From Achatina immaculata (lineage: Eukaryota > Mollusca > Gastropoda > Stylommatophora > Achatinidae), in assembly GCA_009760885.1 (NCBI GenBank), contig CM019715.1, positions 19,148,503 to 19,212,502 of the forward strand: a stretch of DNA of 64,000 nt, in the 5' to 3' direction. Under the pieces are notes generated by a model. That model worked only from the letters and a program-made list of their open reading frames with translations, was not told the origin of the DNA and did not search any database. Shown piece by piece: positions 33,431 to 43,881 of the stretch. Position numbers and translations under genes: made by a program. The stretch's first letter is position 1. Each line of letters starts with the position of its first letter.

Positions 33431-34629
33431 TTAACCTGATGCCCTGTCTAATTTTAGCTTTTTTATTGCCTCCTTTACTTCACTTATTGTTATTGGTCCT
33501 GTATTGATGTTTAGTTCCATTTTTGCTTCAGGTATGTCTATTGTTTGTGCTGCTTGTGTTCTGTTTAGCAGGGTGTAAAAGTGTTCCCTCCATCTTTCAA
33601 TTTTTTCTCTTTCTCCACTGACCAGTTGTCCCTTATGTGTCCTTACTGCACTCTCACATCTTGCGCTGAAGTTACCTGTCATCTGCTTTGTGATTTTGTA
33701 TATGGTTTTCATGTCATTTACATATGCTGCTTTCTCTGCTGCTTCTGCTAAGTTATCATAGTATTGACGTTTATCTTGACAGCATGATTCCTTCACATCT
33801 TTGTCTTTTTGTGCATAATTACTTAAAACTTGTTCTTTTAGCCCTTGTGATTTGGTGTTCAGCAATTTTTTCTTGATTTCTTTTCTTTGCTCTATCTTTT
33901 CCCATGTGGTCTTGCATATCCAATCCTCTTTTCTGTTTCTGATATCCCAGCACCTCTTTTGGTGTTTCCTGTAGTGTTTTATTGACTTTAGTATGGACAT
34001 TTCTGCTTTGTCTTGTAGGACACTGAACCGGTTCTTAAGTACTATTGAGAATTCATTTCTTGTTTGCTGGTCTTTCAGTTTTCTTGTATCAAAACTATCT
34101 TTCTGTGTTCTCCGATTTTGTCTTTCCTTAATTTTAGTTTTATTTTTGCTACCAGAAAGTTGTGATTACTTCCTACATCTGCTTTTTTCCTTGCTCGCAC
34201 ATCTTGTAGTGACCGTTTACACTTGTTGTTTATCAGTATGTGATCGATTTGGTTTTCTGTGATTTTATCTGGGGACCTTCAAGTCACTTTATGGATGTTT
34301 TTATGTTGGAAAATTGTAGTTCTGATGGTCATCATGTTTTCTTCACAGAAACTGAAGAGTCTTTCTCCATTTTTATTTATTTCTCCGGTTCCTTCTCTTC
34401 CCATGATTCTTCTTCTATCTTCATTTCCTTCACCTACTTTTGCACTGAAGTCGCCCCAGATGAGTAGCATATCATGCTTGGGTATTGTTTCTACTGTGGC
34501 TTGGAGGCTGTTGTAAAAATCTTCTTTTAATTTCTCTTCAGCTGCTTCTGTTGGTGCATAAAAACTATAATAGACAGCTTCGTGAATCTTGAGTTGAAAC
34601 GTGCATATAATAATCTCTCATTTATAGGG
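33431..34629 (-). pseudogene. RTE-5 endonuclease C-part and linker
   Basis: MLLIWGDFSAKVGEGNEDRRR near 34470, HKNIHKVT, NQIDHILI and VGSNHNFLVAKIKLKLR near 34180. The catalytic SDH box reads SNH, so the endonuclease would be inactive. The linker 34000-33431 is open for 189 codons (KSIKHYRKHQKRCWDIR to KLKLDRASG). Confidence 0.85.
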
Positions 34630-34892
34630 AACAATTTTTTATAAATAGGAAACTATGAGGTTTTGGTACGGTAAAGTAAGAGAACAAATATTGTAGGAGT
34701 AAACCTCGAAAAAATTGTAGAAAAAGCACTTTAGTGAGACGTGAGAGAAAGAAAAATCACAAGAGAATTACCTGGGATTCGAACATGGACTCCGGTAGGA
34801 TGAGCAGCCGTCTAGCCATGAGAGAACAGCGTACTATCGACTTAGCCAACTAGCACCCTAGGTTTAATCCTACAATATTTGTTCTCTTAGTT
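34630..34892 (-). mobile_element. tRNA-derived SINE, copy 2, with an inverted end
   Basis: On the minus strand, TAGGGTGCTAGTTGGCTAAG (box A) and GTTCGAATCCCAG (box B) match copy 1 at 27536. The copy is bounded by the 14-base duplication TCTCATTTATAGGG at 34616-34629 and 34893-34906. Beyond the 5' end of the SINE, bases 34861-34892 repeat an internal SINE segment (TAATCCTACAATATTTGTTCTC) in the opposite orientation, and both lie inside the duplication. Confidence 0.85.
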
Positions 34893-35235
34893 TCTCATTT
34901 ATAGGGGTGCATTTCAGCAATGTTCTTGATGCTTCTTTTGCTATAATCAATGGTACTCCTCCTTCATGATGATCTTCTTTACCTGACCATATTATTGTAT
35001 CTTCTGTGTGCTGTGTTGTTAATTTCCTTCTGTCTTGTCCTGTCCATCTTGCTTCTGGTATTCCTAGTATGTCTAGTTTGTATCTGTGCATTTCCTTGAT
35101 GGTTTGTGCTAGTTTTCCAGTCTGGTTAAGTGTTCTTACATTCCAGCTGCCTATTTGCATCTTGTGTTTAGGTTCCAGGAGGTCTGCAGTTGGCCTGGAG
35201 ACTTCCAGTGGCTGGGTTTCATCCACAACCTTCAT
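34870..35235 (-). pseudogene. RTE-5 endonuclease N-part
   Basis: The open minus frame carries IGSWNVRTLNQTGKLAQ, YKLDILGIPEARWTGQ and EDTIIWSGKEDHHEGGV, the first endonuclease boxes with the catalytic Asn and Glu kept. It ends at PINEKLREQIL, where the SINE insertion (34630-34892) breaks it. Across the SINE it continues with ARFQLKIHEAVYYSFYAPTEAAEE. Confidence 0.88.
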
Positions 35236-35503
35236 GGGCTCAGTTTCCTGATAAGCAAGGGAAAAAACAAATGCAGGTGGAAGGAGAAATGCTTATCAGG
35301 AAGTGTCACTTCAACTACATTGTCCAGCATCATCTTTACACACAGCCTTGTGCCGTTGCAAAGTTTTGGCGGGTAGAGGCTCCTATTAAAATAATTGGAG
35401 ATCCCACCCTAATTCACCCCCTCTCACCCCCACCCCATGCCAAAGGGGGATAAACTTGGATGTAAACGGCATCGGGAGTGTCACTATTCATTTCAGCGAC
35501 CCA

Positions 35504-36464
35504 GAAAAATATCCCCCCCCCCCCACATAAATAAAAGCAGGGGAAACTTTGTATGGAATCTGTGAAATTTGTATACACTCAGAAGAGTAATCCAAAGAAT
35601 AGATACTTAGAAATACTAGACTGACAATGAATATGGACAAAGAAGATATGCTCAGATAACAATAGTACAGAGGAGACAGACACAATGAAAAACGAGGACA
35701 CAATAAAACCTCCAACAGAAGAGCAAGATAAATGACTTAGATAAATGACAATTGTATAGACAGAATTGACGCCACTGACACATATGATATGTTTATGATG
35801 TTTGCTAATCTTAGGATGCTGTTGCACATGGTTTTGAAATAAGGGAGTAGAACGACTCAAACACTTGACCAATTAAAAATATTTAGAGGCATGGCATATT
35901 GGACCATTGACTTAAAATGTAATATAAGTCATATGAGCAGTTTTAGGAAAAGACCAGGAAGACATATAACACCAGAGAGAAAACACAAGGGAGACACAGA
36001 GGGGAAGAGCGACTGAGAAGACAGAACAGCAGGAGTGACAGAAAGAAGACAAAGGTAATGACAGATAGAACAGAGGGACAATTAGAAAAATAGATATTCA
36101 AGAGATCAGTTTAGAACTAGAGTTAGTTTTATGACAGACAGAAATTGTCTCGTGTTCGAAAAGTGTTTATTTTAGTACTGCGTGAGGAATCCAGAAGATT
36201 GGATACATTTGAAACCTGGCGTAAAGAGATTTAGTCAAGGAATTAGTTGACCATGTGTTGCAGATACGGATATAGTACAGAGTTTGGAATTGTTCTCATG
36301 TCATGTGTAGAGTATTTTGAAGTTTAGAACACTGAGAAGTACCACATATAAAATAATACTAGAGTCTGATTTTTTAACAATGATCACGTGCTTCATGTGT
36401 GTTAACACGTCTGAGTGTTATAAGGGGATGCTGCAAAAAATGTTAGAAACAAGTTTGCTATATA
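35504..36464. other. No recognised feature; C homopolymer
   Basis: A 13-base C run sits at about 35512-35524. The rest is purine-rich AT sequence with GACAGA-type simple stretches and no coding signal. Confidence 0.5.
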
Positions 36465-37203
36465 TGTGTGCCCTGTGCAGCTCATTCACTAAATCTGGTA
36501 GGCCAAAGTGCTGTTGACTGCTGCCAAGAGGCAGTTAATTTCTTCTCTACAGTGCAGTTAATCTATACCTATTTTTTCAGCCTCAAGCAGCCGGTGGAAA
36601 ATTCTTAAAGGTTGTATTGGAAATGAAAGTGTCTTAAAATCCCTCTCTGATACCAGCTAGGAGGCAGATGCTATGGCAACAGCAACAATTTTGAAATATT
36701 TCCTTAAAATTTTAAAAGCATTAGAATATATAGGTGAAGACCAGTCACAAAAGGGAGATGCTAGAAGAGAAGCACATAATATTGCAGATAAGATGCAAGA
36801 GCTAGAATTTGTTTTTATGTTGAATTTTTGGAATGAGCTTCAGCAGTTTCACTCATACATGCGCCATAAGTTCAGTGCAACAAAAAATATAAAAACAAGA
36901 TTCAGTCATGCTGAACTTTATAAAATAATTGTAGAAGACAATACTGAGTGTGCCTTTCCAAATGCAGACGTTGGCTTTCATATATTATTAGCATTAATGG
37001 TCACAAATTGCTCACCTGAGAGTTCTTTTTCTCAGCTGAAGTATATTAAAAATTCCATCAGAACAACTATGCAACAAGGCAGGCCAGATGCCTTATCTCT
37101 ATTAAGTATAGAAGCAGATGTGTTACATAAAATTAGTTTTGAGGATCTGATCGAAGACTTTGCAATTAAAAAAAGTAGGAGAAAACTTTTCCAATATAAA
37201 TAG
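36465..37203 (+). pseudogene. hAT-1 transposase C-terminal half
   Basis: VPCAAHSLNLVGQSAVDCC near 36468 is the conserved CxxHxLNL box of hAT transposases. Continuation reads EAVNFFSTVQLIYTYFSAS-like residues, then LKSLSDTS near 36635 in place of LSDTRW. The open frame 36673-37203 holds FWNELQQFHSYMRHK and the dimerisation region CSPESSFSQLKYIKNSIRTTM...LSLLSIEADVLHKISFEDLIEDFA. The sub-type resembles ZMYM1-like hAT proteins. A stop and shifts before 36673 and no visible N-terminal half make it a relic. Confidence 0.88.
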
Positions 37204-37214
37204 TTGAAGTATAC

Positions 37215-37363
37215 TTCTTCTTCTTCTTCTTCGTTCGCACTGTCTGTCTATATCTGCAGTCCTGTCTCTTGGATAAATTTCACTGTTTTTTGTAATTCAT
37301 GTATGGAACCATAGAGCTTATCTTCTTTAGTGGTTTCACTGGGCCAGTAATTATTTCTCAGTG
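37215..37363 (-). mobile_element. LINE-A 3' end, 149 bp, 5'-truncated
   Basis: Complement of the LINE-A end (TNYETLRNNYWPSETTKEDKL to the TAG and (GAA)n tail, which lies at 37215-37233). The 13-base repeat AGTTGAAGTATAC at 37202-37214 and 37364-37376 is the target-site duplication, located just after the hAT-1 stop codon. Confidence 0.95.
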
Positions 37364-37376
37364 AGTTGAAGTATAC

Positions 37377-38584
37377 AAAATTAAACATTATTTTCCATCT
37401 TACTCTAAGTTTTGTTTAATTTCGATAAATAAAATGTTATTTTATGGTTTATTATTGTTTATATTTTGAACTGCTTAGGGCCTTACTCCGGCCCCGTGTG
37501 TGTGTAAAAATGTTGCTGACACACAAAGGAGAGAGAACTCGAAATCTATGGCAGACTGAGTGGTCCGATATGCTCAGCGCTGGCCGACTGCTACTGTGCA
37601 ATTTATTTTGTGTCATGGAAATCATTATTATATCGTGTCCTGGAAATCATTACTACATGGTATTACGGAAATCATATCTATGCTTTGGAATATCGTAAAC
37701 TGTCATCGTTCGTGAAGAGAAAATGATTTTGTCATGTCCTGTCGTAGTTAATGGCACACCAAGGTCCATCATGTGTATTTCTGTCATGTGGTTATTACTG
37801 GAGTGGGATCAGGAGATGCCCAAAATCTGGCAGCATGAGCTGCACAATCAATGAGGTGCATGGCACTGTTGATTCGATAATCGGAGGCATGGAGGGCAGC
37901 TGTGTGATAATTCAGTGCATTAGCACCAATGGAGCTTGTGAGGAGGCGGATTGGAGATATTTCATGATATTCAGTGCATCAGTACAAGATGGTGATTCAT
38001 AGCTGCAGTGGCTGCGTATGTTAATAAGTGCATTTGCACATGTTACATGTTAGTTTATGAGAGGGCCCAGGCCAGCATCATATATATATATATATATATA
38101 TAAAAGTTATGCTTAGAAATGTCTGTTACACTGATGATACATGCCATTCTCGAATGTGTTACCTTGATGATACATTATATTTATGTCATGTTTGTTACAG
38201 TGATGATACGTGTGGATGACCTGTGTATGTCATGTCTGTGTGACATCATGTGACATATGTAGAGTTTAATAAATGGTTGTAACTTGATTTAATGACTTGA
38301 AATTATGTATTTCATGTTTTATTGCGAAGTGTGGATGACTGGCATATAGTATCCTGGGAGGAAAATCCTGGGTTGTAGAATGGCCACCCAGGATAGTAGT
38401 ACATAGGCCATGGGTTTTGGGGTTGCAGTTGGGTTTTTGGTCCTGTCCCACCGTTTACTGTCCCCAATATGTGGACTTCACAACCAGTAAAGTTTACATA
38501 TATATGCAATAATTGCATGAAGTGTTTTCAGAATGTCTAAGAGAAAGTGTTCTCTTCAGGAATAATATACACAGAAATGGTCTT
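37377..38584. other. No recognised gene; (TA)n microsatellite
   Basis: A (TA)n tract lies at 38080-38102, followed by loosely repeated GTTACAGTGATGATAC/GTTACACTGATGATAC phrases at about 38127-38205. Nothing coding recognised. Confidence 0.5.
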
Positions 38585-38820
38585 TTATAAAACGAAGGAG
38601 AAACAGTCATGAAGCAGAATGTAAAATGTGCAAGCGTATTTCCATTGCACATGACGGAAGAGCGGATATAAAAAGATTACGTAGCAAGAAGATATATCAA
38701 ACATGTATTCTGCTGACACTTCTAAAAGACTTTGATAGTTATTTTGTGTCCAAATATTCTGAACAGGAAAAATCAGTTCAAGCAGCGGAATTGACAATGT
38801 GCTATCCTACAATTAAACAT

Positions 38821-39031
38821 CTCTCTCTCTGAACCTTAAGTGCCCAGGGCACATGGGGCTTCCGCAAGGGTTTTCCACAAATGCCTGTATTTCGCCTTTT
38901 TTTCTGCTCTTGCCCAGGTGAGCCCTCTATTGCTCAACATCCTTTCTGTTGTTCTTCTCCATGTCTCTTTTGGTCTACCCTTACTTCTGCTCCCCTGTGG
39001 TGTCCATCTTAGTGCTATTTTTGGTAGTGAG
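38821..39031 (-). mobile_element. RTE-5 3' end inserted in hAT-2
   Basis: Complement reads LPKIALRWTPQGSRSKGRPKETWRRT, with the (GA)n tail at 38821-38830. The 13-base duplication TACAATTAAACAT at 38808-38820 and 39032-39044 flanks it exactly. Confidence 0.95.
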
Positions 39032-39667
39032 TACAATTAAACATCATATGTCTTTTATTTCAGTGGACCAAGTGAAACTTTAATTTTTTTTTTTTAATTT
39101 CAAATCAGCAAAAAATGTGGCAATAGGGAGAACTAAAGCAACAGGAATGGTAAAATCTATTTTAGCTCCTGACATGTGATGATTTAGCAAATGCTCACTA
39201 TTTTGATACTGCGACTGATGGTAGTAACCATGCTGCCAAAAATTTTCCCACTGATTGTTCAGTACTTCAGTTTTTAAAATGGTATGATTATAGAACTGCT
39301 TAAATTGGTTTCATTAAAAAGTGAAACTGCTTCTGAAATAAGCAATTACAGTGTTAATGCATTAGAAGAGAACAATGTTGACAAGCGTAAATGCATTGTG
39401 TTTTGTGGTGACACTGCAAATACGAATTTTAATGGAGTACGATGAACTGGTACGAACAAGTACGATGAACTGGTACGAACAATGTGTTCACAAAATTGAA
39501 GAGTGAACTAAATGAAAACCACCCCGGTGTCAGACGCCCTGCAAACATACTTCATAATGCGGTAAAGGCAGCACCTGATGGTCTAACTGCAGATGTGGAA
39601 ACTATAATAATTATAATAATTTATATTAATTAATAAACTGTAAAGAATTTTGCAAATACATGGATAT

Positions 39668-40402
39668 CTCTCTCTCTCTGAACCTTAAGTGCCCAGGGCA
39701 CATGGGGCTTCCGCAAGGGTTTTCCACAAATGCCTGTCCTTCGCCTTTTTTTTCTGCTCTTGCCCAGGTGAGCCCTCTATTGCTCAACATCCTTTCTGTT
39801 GTTCTTCTCCATGTCTATTTTGGTCTACCCTTACTTCTGTTCCCCTGTGGTGTCCATCTTAGTGCTATTTTTGGTAGTGAGTTGTCAGTCATTCGGAGCA
39901 AATGTCTCAACCATCGCCAGCGTCTTTCCTCAATAATTGTTGTCAGTGGTTTCATCTGCATTTCTGCTAATAAGATGTTATTTCTTATGGTGTTTGGCCA
40001 AAATATTTTTCTAATTCTTCGTAAACATTTAGTCTGGAAAGAATTTAACTTGTTTTCTATGGTTTTTGGTGATTTTCCAGCATTCACTTCCACAGAGTAG
40101 TACACTTAGAACATTACTCTTAAATATCCTGATTTTCATATTTATGCTTAGCTTTTTTGATTTCATTTAGTCTGCAGCATTGCAAAAGCCTGGTTTGCTC
40201 TAGTAAGTCTGCTGTTGATGTCCTCTGTGCTGTCTCCATTTTGTACTACTCTGCTGCCAAGGTATACAAATTCGTTGACCTCCTCCACTAACTTGTTATC
40301 TACTCTGAGTACATTTCTGTTGTTCACATTTTGTTTCATTAACTTTGTCTTTCCTACGTTGATCTTTAGTCCTATGTTATTTGCATTCTGAGTTAGCTTG
40401 TT
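39668..40402 (-). mobile_element. RTE-5 3' end, second insertion in hAT-2
   Basis: Complement carries KINVGKTKLMKQNVNNRNVLRV, KLVEEVNEFVYLGSRVVQNG and RRWRWLRHLLRMTDNSLPKIALRWTPQGNRSKGRPK, with a (GA)n tail at 39668. The short repeat TGGATAT at 39661-39667 and 40403-40409 is the likely target-site duplication. Confidence 0.88.
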
Positions 40403-40517
40403 TGGATATAGAATATAAAAAAATGCTGTCACGTGCAAAAATATGGTGGTTGTATTTGCTTCCTGCAGTGGAAAAGAGCTATTTCTTCGCAGTGGAAAAG
40501 AGCTATTTCTTCGCCCT

Positions 40518-40612
40518 GTATGTTTTTGTATGATTAAGGCTCACGCCGATATGTCACAAATGTGTACTCATTAAGTAATAAACCTGTTCCTACTTTTTTT
40601 CATAGTTTATAC
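40518..40612 (+). repeat. Repeat X, copy 2
   Basis: TGTATGTTTTTGTATGATTAAGG, then TGTCACAAATGTGTACTCATTAAGTAATAAACCTGTTCCTAC, close to 57135-57225 and the complement of 30437-30535. Confidence 0.7.
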
Positions 40613-40734
40613 ATTTTGGTATCACAGTTTTACTGCAGTGGCTCAGTGTATAGTTATATACTCATACACTAATTACTGTGTGTTAAGAAACGTGTCATGC
40701 TTATGTTCAGAGGTGGATGCCGCATCTGTAAGAG

Positions 40735-41068
40735 TTCTTCAAATATCATGGACACAAAAAAGAACAAATATATCCATACTAAAGAACTTAATATTGAAGA
40801 AGGCTGGCTAGTAAAGAGGATTAAAGAGAGAAAATTTAAATATTTTGGACACATTAAATGTCATGATAATCTAGAGAAGACCATCTTGGAAAAGTACATA
40901 ATAGGAAAAAGAAAGAGAGGAAGACCAAAGCGAAGATGGCTGCAAGACATCGTTGATGATCTGCAAATGGATGCATCAGCAGCAGGCCATCTTGCTTACA
41001 ACCGAGAGGCCTACAGGAGTGCTGTTAGGGAGGCAAAGTTCCGCAAGGGACATGCAAATAAATGAACG
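40735..41068 (+). mobile_element. RTE-1 3' end, uninterrupted reference copy
   Basis: KNKYIHTKELNIEEGWLVKRIKERKFKYFGHIKCHDN, GKRKRGRPKRRWLQDIVDDLQMDASAAGHLAYNREAYRSAVREAKFRKGHANK, then AATAAATGAACGAATG. This is the cleanest C-terminus of the family in the window; the frame is open 40697-41065. Confidence 0.9.
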
Positions 41069-41431
41069 AATGGGGCCTCTTTCTGTGGGTATTAACTTTT
41101 ACAAGTTTCTTGTTAGTAGAAAAAAATGTAGCTGTGCAAAATGCAAAGCATATCTTTGAGAGTTGCAGGATGACAAAGCAAACTCAAAAAGAATTCATGC
41201 ACAAGACGGATGTACTAGAGCAAAGATGCAAAATAATCCAACTATGCGAAGAATTACAGTGTAGCTTACCTACTCAGATGACATTACAACAAATTTCAAC
41301 CAGGCAGGAAGAATAACAGGCCCCAAGCCTGGAAGGGATTCATCTAAAATGACTAATGACCACCCTGCTTTGTGCCATGCGATTTCCTGGGGGGGGGCAG
41401 CTACTAACCATACAAATAAATCCAACATCCT
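41069..41431 (+). pseudogene. Possible LINE-A-like C-terminal relic
   Basis: NVAVQNAKHIFESCRMTKQTQKEFMHKTD near 41118 resembles the knuckle and tail of LINE-A (TVEHILQSCTNYETLR). The rest has no signature. A run of nine G sits at about 41389-41397. Confidence 0.35.
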
Positions 41432-41444
41432 ACAAATGAATGCT
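41432..41444. repeat. Target-site duplication, left copy
   Basis: ACAAATGAATGCT, identical to 43538-43550. The two flank the chimeric retrocopy. Confidence 0.93.
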
Positions 41445-42197
41445 TCTTCTTCTTCGTTAGGTGGACGAATACTCGCTACTAGTGACTTCCACCCCTGGGT
41501 TGAGCCGGTTTAGGCATATTATCCCAGTATGGGCGTGTTTGGGAAATGACCGACCTCTAGAGCAGAGGTACTGTGACATGCATAGCCTTCAAGATTCACC
41601 CCTGGTGTGAGCCGGTTTAGGCATATTTCACCAGTATGGGTGTATATCAGGCGTGACCGACCTCTAGAACGGAGGTGGCATGACATGTCTAGCAATCAAG
41701 TTCCACCCCTGGTATGTGCCGGTTTAGGCATATTTCACTAGTATGGGTGTATTTCGGACGTGGCCGGCCTCTAGAGCAGAGGTGCTGTGGTATGTATAGC
41801 TCTCGCAGCGATACTACTGGACATACCGATTAAATTTCACTTTATCCTTTCCACCACCTTTTCACATCGGCGCCGCACACCAACCGTTATTTCTTTTCCG
41901 CATTTTCTTCCTTGACCGGGAGGAGCTTCACTCCACGCGCGGCATTCGAAGAGTCTTGTCAGCAGTGTCTTATCTTCTGGGATAAACCGGTTCATGCATT
42001 TCACCCGATATGACTGCACTCAGGAAGTGGCCGACCTCCAGACCAGAGGTGCTGTGTTTTGACTGTTTGCTTCGCTTTATCCTTTCTACCACCCCTTCCG
42101 TAGTGGTTCTGCGCGGCAACCCCATTTGCACCTTTCTTCATTGGCCGGGAGGAGTACCGCTCCACGCACGGCAGCTGAAAAATCTCGCCAGCAGCGG
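41445..42197 (-). repeat. CR composite repeat, copy 3, 3' part of a chimera
   Basis: On the minus strand, CR begins CCGCTGCTGGCGAGATTTTTC at 42197 and runs through the first module twice and the GCTCTAGAGG module (107-bp period) to GGTGGAAGTCACTAGTAGCGAGTATTCGTCC near 41462. There it goes straight to AACGAAGAAGAAGAAG. The 89-bp modules and the palindromic 3' part of copies 1 and 2 are absent, so this is a shorter 3' variant with the same GAA tail. Upstream (higher coordinates) it is fused to 18S rRNA sequence. Confidence 0.9.
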
Positions 42198-43054
42198 ACC
42201 TCCAGTTCCGAAAACCAACAAAATAGAACCGAGGTCCTATTCTATTATTCCATGCACCATTATTCAGGCAGCTGGGGCCTGCTTTGAACACTCTAATTTT
42301 TCAAAGTAAACGCGCCGGCCACCCGGGACGCTCAGCAAAGAGCACCTGCAGGAGAGAGCCAGCAGACGGTAGGGCAGGAGACAACGGGCAGTGAACCGGC
42401 GTCAGCCGGACCACCCGCCTGCGCCTGAGATCCAACTACGAGCTTTTAACTGTAACAACTTTAATATACGCTACTGGAGCTGGAATTACCGCGGCTGCTG
42501 GCACCAGACTTGCCCTCCAATAGATCCTCGTTAAAGGGTTTAAAGTGTACTCATTCCAATTGTTATTTTTCGTCACTACCTCCCCGGGCCGGGAGTGGGT
42601 AAGTTGCACGCCTGCTGCCTTCCTTGGATGTGGTAGCCGTTTCTCACGCTCCCTCTCCAGAATCGAACCCTGATTCCCCGTTACCAACATGGTAGGCATG
42701 TCACGTACCATCGACACTTGATAGGGCAGACATTTGAAAGATGCGTCGCCGGCACAGAAGGTCATGCGATCAGCACAAAGTTATCCAGTCACCAGTTGGG
42801 ACACCGCGCCCCGCAAAGGGCAACGACAATTGGTTTTGAACTAATAAAAGCGCTCTTTCCACGAGGGTCGGAGCTTGGTAAGCATGTATTAGCTCTAGAA
42901 TTGCCACAGTTATCCGAGTAGGATCGTGTCATCTAAGGAACCTCGACTGATTTAATGAGCCATTCGCGGTTTCACCGTGAGACAGTGTGAACTTAGACAT
43001 GCATGGCTCAATCTTTGAGACAAGCATATGACTACTGGCAGGATCAACCAGATA
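42198..43054 (-). rRNA. 18S rRNA 5' part, retro-pseudogene
   Basis: The minus strand starts TATCTGGTTGATCCTGCCAG at 43054 and shows canonical 18S landmarks: GCCATGCATGTCTAAG, TACCACATCC-type sequence, GCCAGCAGCCGCGG near 42500, AGTTGGATCTC at the V4 start, TTTACTTTGAAAAATTAGAG, and TTGTTGGTTTTCGGAACT near 42210. It stops at GGAACTGGAGGT, about 857 bases in, where CR begins. A functional 18S would continue for about another 1 kb. Small changes at conserved sites (AAAGATTGAGCC for AAAGATTAAGCC, a shortened A run after CTTTG) agree with a non-functional copy. The V4 sequence (CGGGTGGCCGG...GTTTACTTTG) looks lophotrochozoan. Confidence 0.95.
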
Positions 43055-43537
43055 GCTTTCTTCACGAACCTTTGTCGGATATCTGCAGACAGACCGACGC
43101 GGGGCAAGGGAGACAGCACTCTGATCAAAGTGGATCCTTTTTGACCCCGGCGGCGTTTCATTTCCTTTAACCAGCGGGGGCGACTCTCTCTGCTCTAACG
43201 AACGAGAAGAAAGCCCGGCCACCCACAAACAACACACATTACATACTGCAGACCCGATACTCTTTGCGAGAGATGGGCCAATTTCGAGACCATCAGTCAA
43301 CAAAAATGTACTACACTGTTAGCACGAACCTGGCTGGCTAGCCGTTTATATGCTTCGCTTGACGGACAAACCACTCACTTCTGCAACGAAACACCTTAAC
43401 TGTTGCCGTCCGGGAAGGGAGCGAAAGCCTGTCTCCCCACGCATGGAACTCGTGAGCACTTTTTCGCCAAAAGAATGGTTGGCCTGCGCAACAGCAGCAG
43501 CCCGCGCTGTGCAGCTCAGCGCGTCTCTGCGCGGCTG
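43055..43537 (-). other. 5' external transcribed spacer of pre-rRNA, retrocopied
   Basis: Directly upstream of the 18S start on the minus strand lie 483 bases of GC-rich, non-repetitive sequence ending at the target-site duplication. Nothing here resembles the neighbouring elements. Its position shows it is the 5' ETS. Its outer end (TCAGCCGCGCAGAGACGCG on the minus strand) may be at or near the polymerase I start site if the cDNA reached the RNA 5' end. Confidence 0.8.
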
Positions 43538-43550
43538 ACAAATGAATGCT
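43538..43550. repeat. Target-site duplication, right copy
   Basis: ACAAATGAATGCT, identical to 41432-41444. Confidence 0.93.
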
Positions 43551-43881
43551 GAAGTTAGAAATAAAAAGATCTAACTCATCAAAAAAAAAATTCATAGACC
43601 TTTCATGTACGCAGGAAGCACATCTGAAGGCAGAAAATGGATTCACAATAAGAGGATACCAGATATTCAGACATGAAAGGACACGGCAGTTAGGACACTG
43701 ATTCTTTTAAATTAAATAGCAGCCTAGGAAAAAAACACGAAAATATCAAAATGATAGGAATAGACACTAGGCATACGGAAATAGAAAGAAGTTTATATCT
43801 TCCTCCTTCCCCCTCCCCAAATAAAATACAAACAAAGCATAAGATGTTTACAGAAGCAGAAGCCACTTAATCTCAGTGCCT

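Larger units (their letters stand above)
31961..35503 (-). mobile_element. RTE-5, near full-length, minus strand
   Basis: Reading right to left: a 5' UTR of roughly 250 bases, endonuclease, linker, reverse transcriptase, C-terminal domain and a (GA)n tail at 31961-31976. After removing the SINE at 34630-34892 the element is about 3.3 kb, the usual RTE length. Weak flanking similarity (AGAACTATAT near 31950 and AGAAAAATAT near 35503) may be an eroded target-site duplication, so the 5' end is uncertain. Other copies: 26606-27121, 38821-39031, 39668-40402 and 43882-44066. Confidence 0.85.
38585..40517 (+). pseudogene. hAT-2 transposase relic split by two RTE-5 copies
   Basis: HEAECKMCKRISIAHDGRADIKRL near 38608 is a BED-like zinc finger start. 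After the first insertion, VAIGRTKATGMVKSILAPDM near 39117, then TDGSNHAAKNFPTD near 39210, FCGDTANTNF-like residues near 39402, NVFTKLKSELNENHPGVRRPANILHNAVKAA near 39477, then after the second insertion WWLYLLPAVEKSYFF near 40448. These follow the order of DUF4371-type hAT proteins (ZBED5/GTF2IRD2-like). Two internal tandem duplications occur (23 bp near 39435 and 24 bp at 40465-40512). Confidence 0.82.

Noticed and set aside
38080..38102. A TATA-type promoter
   Set aside because: It is a simple (TA)n microsatellite with no gene following.
42198..43054. A functional 18S rRNA gene
   Set aside because: It lacks the second half of 18S, is fused to a repeat and sits between target-site duplications, so it is a retrocopy.
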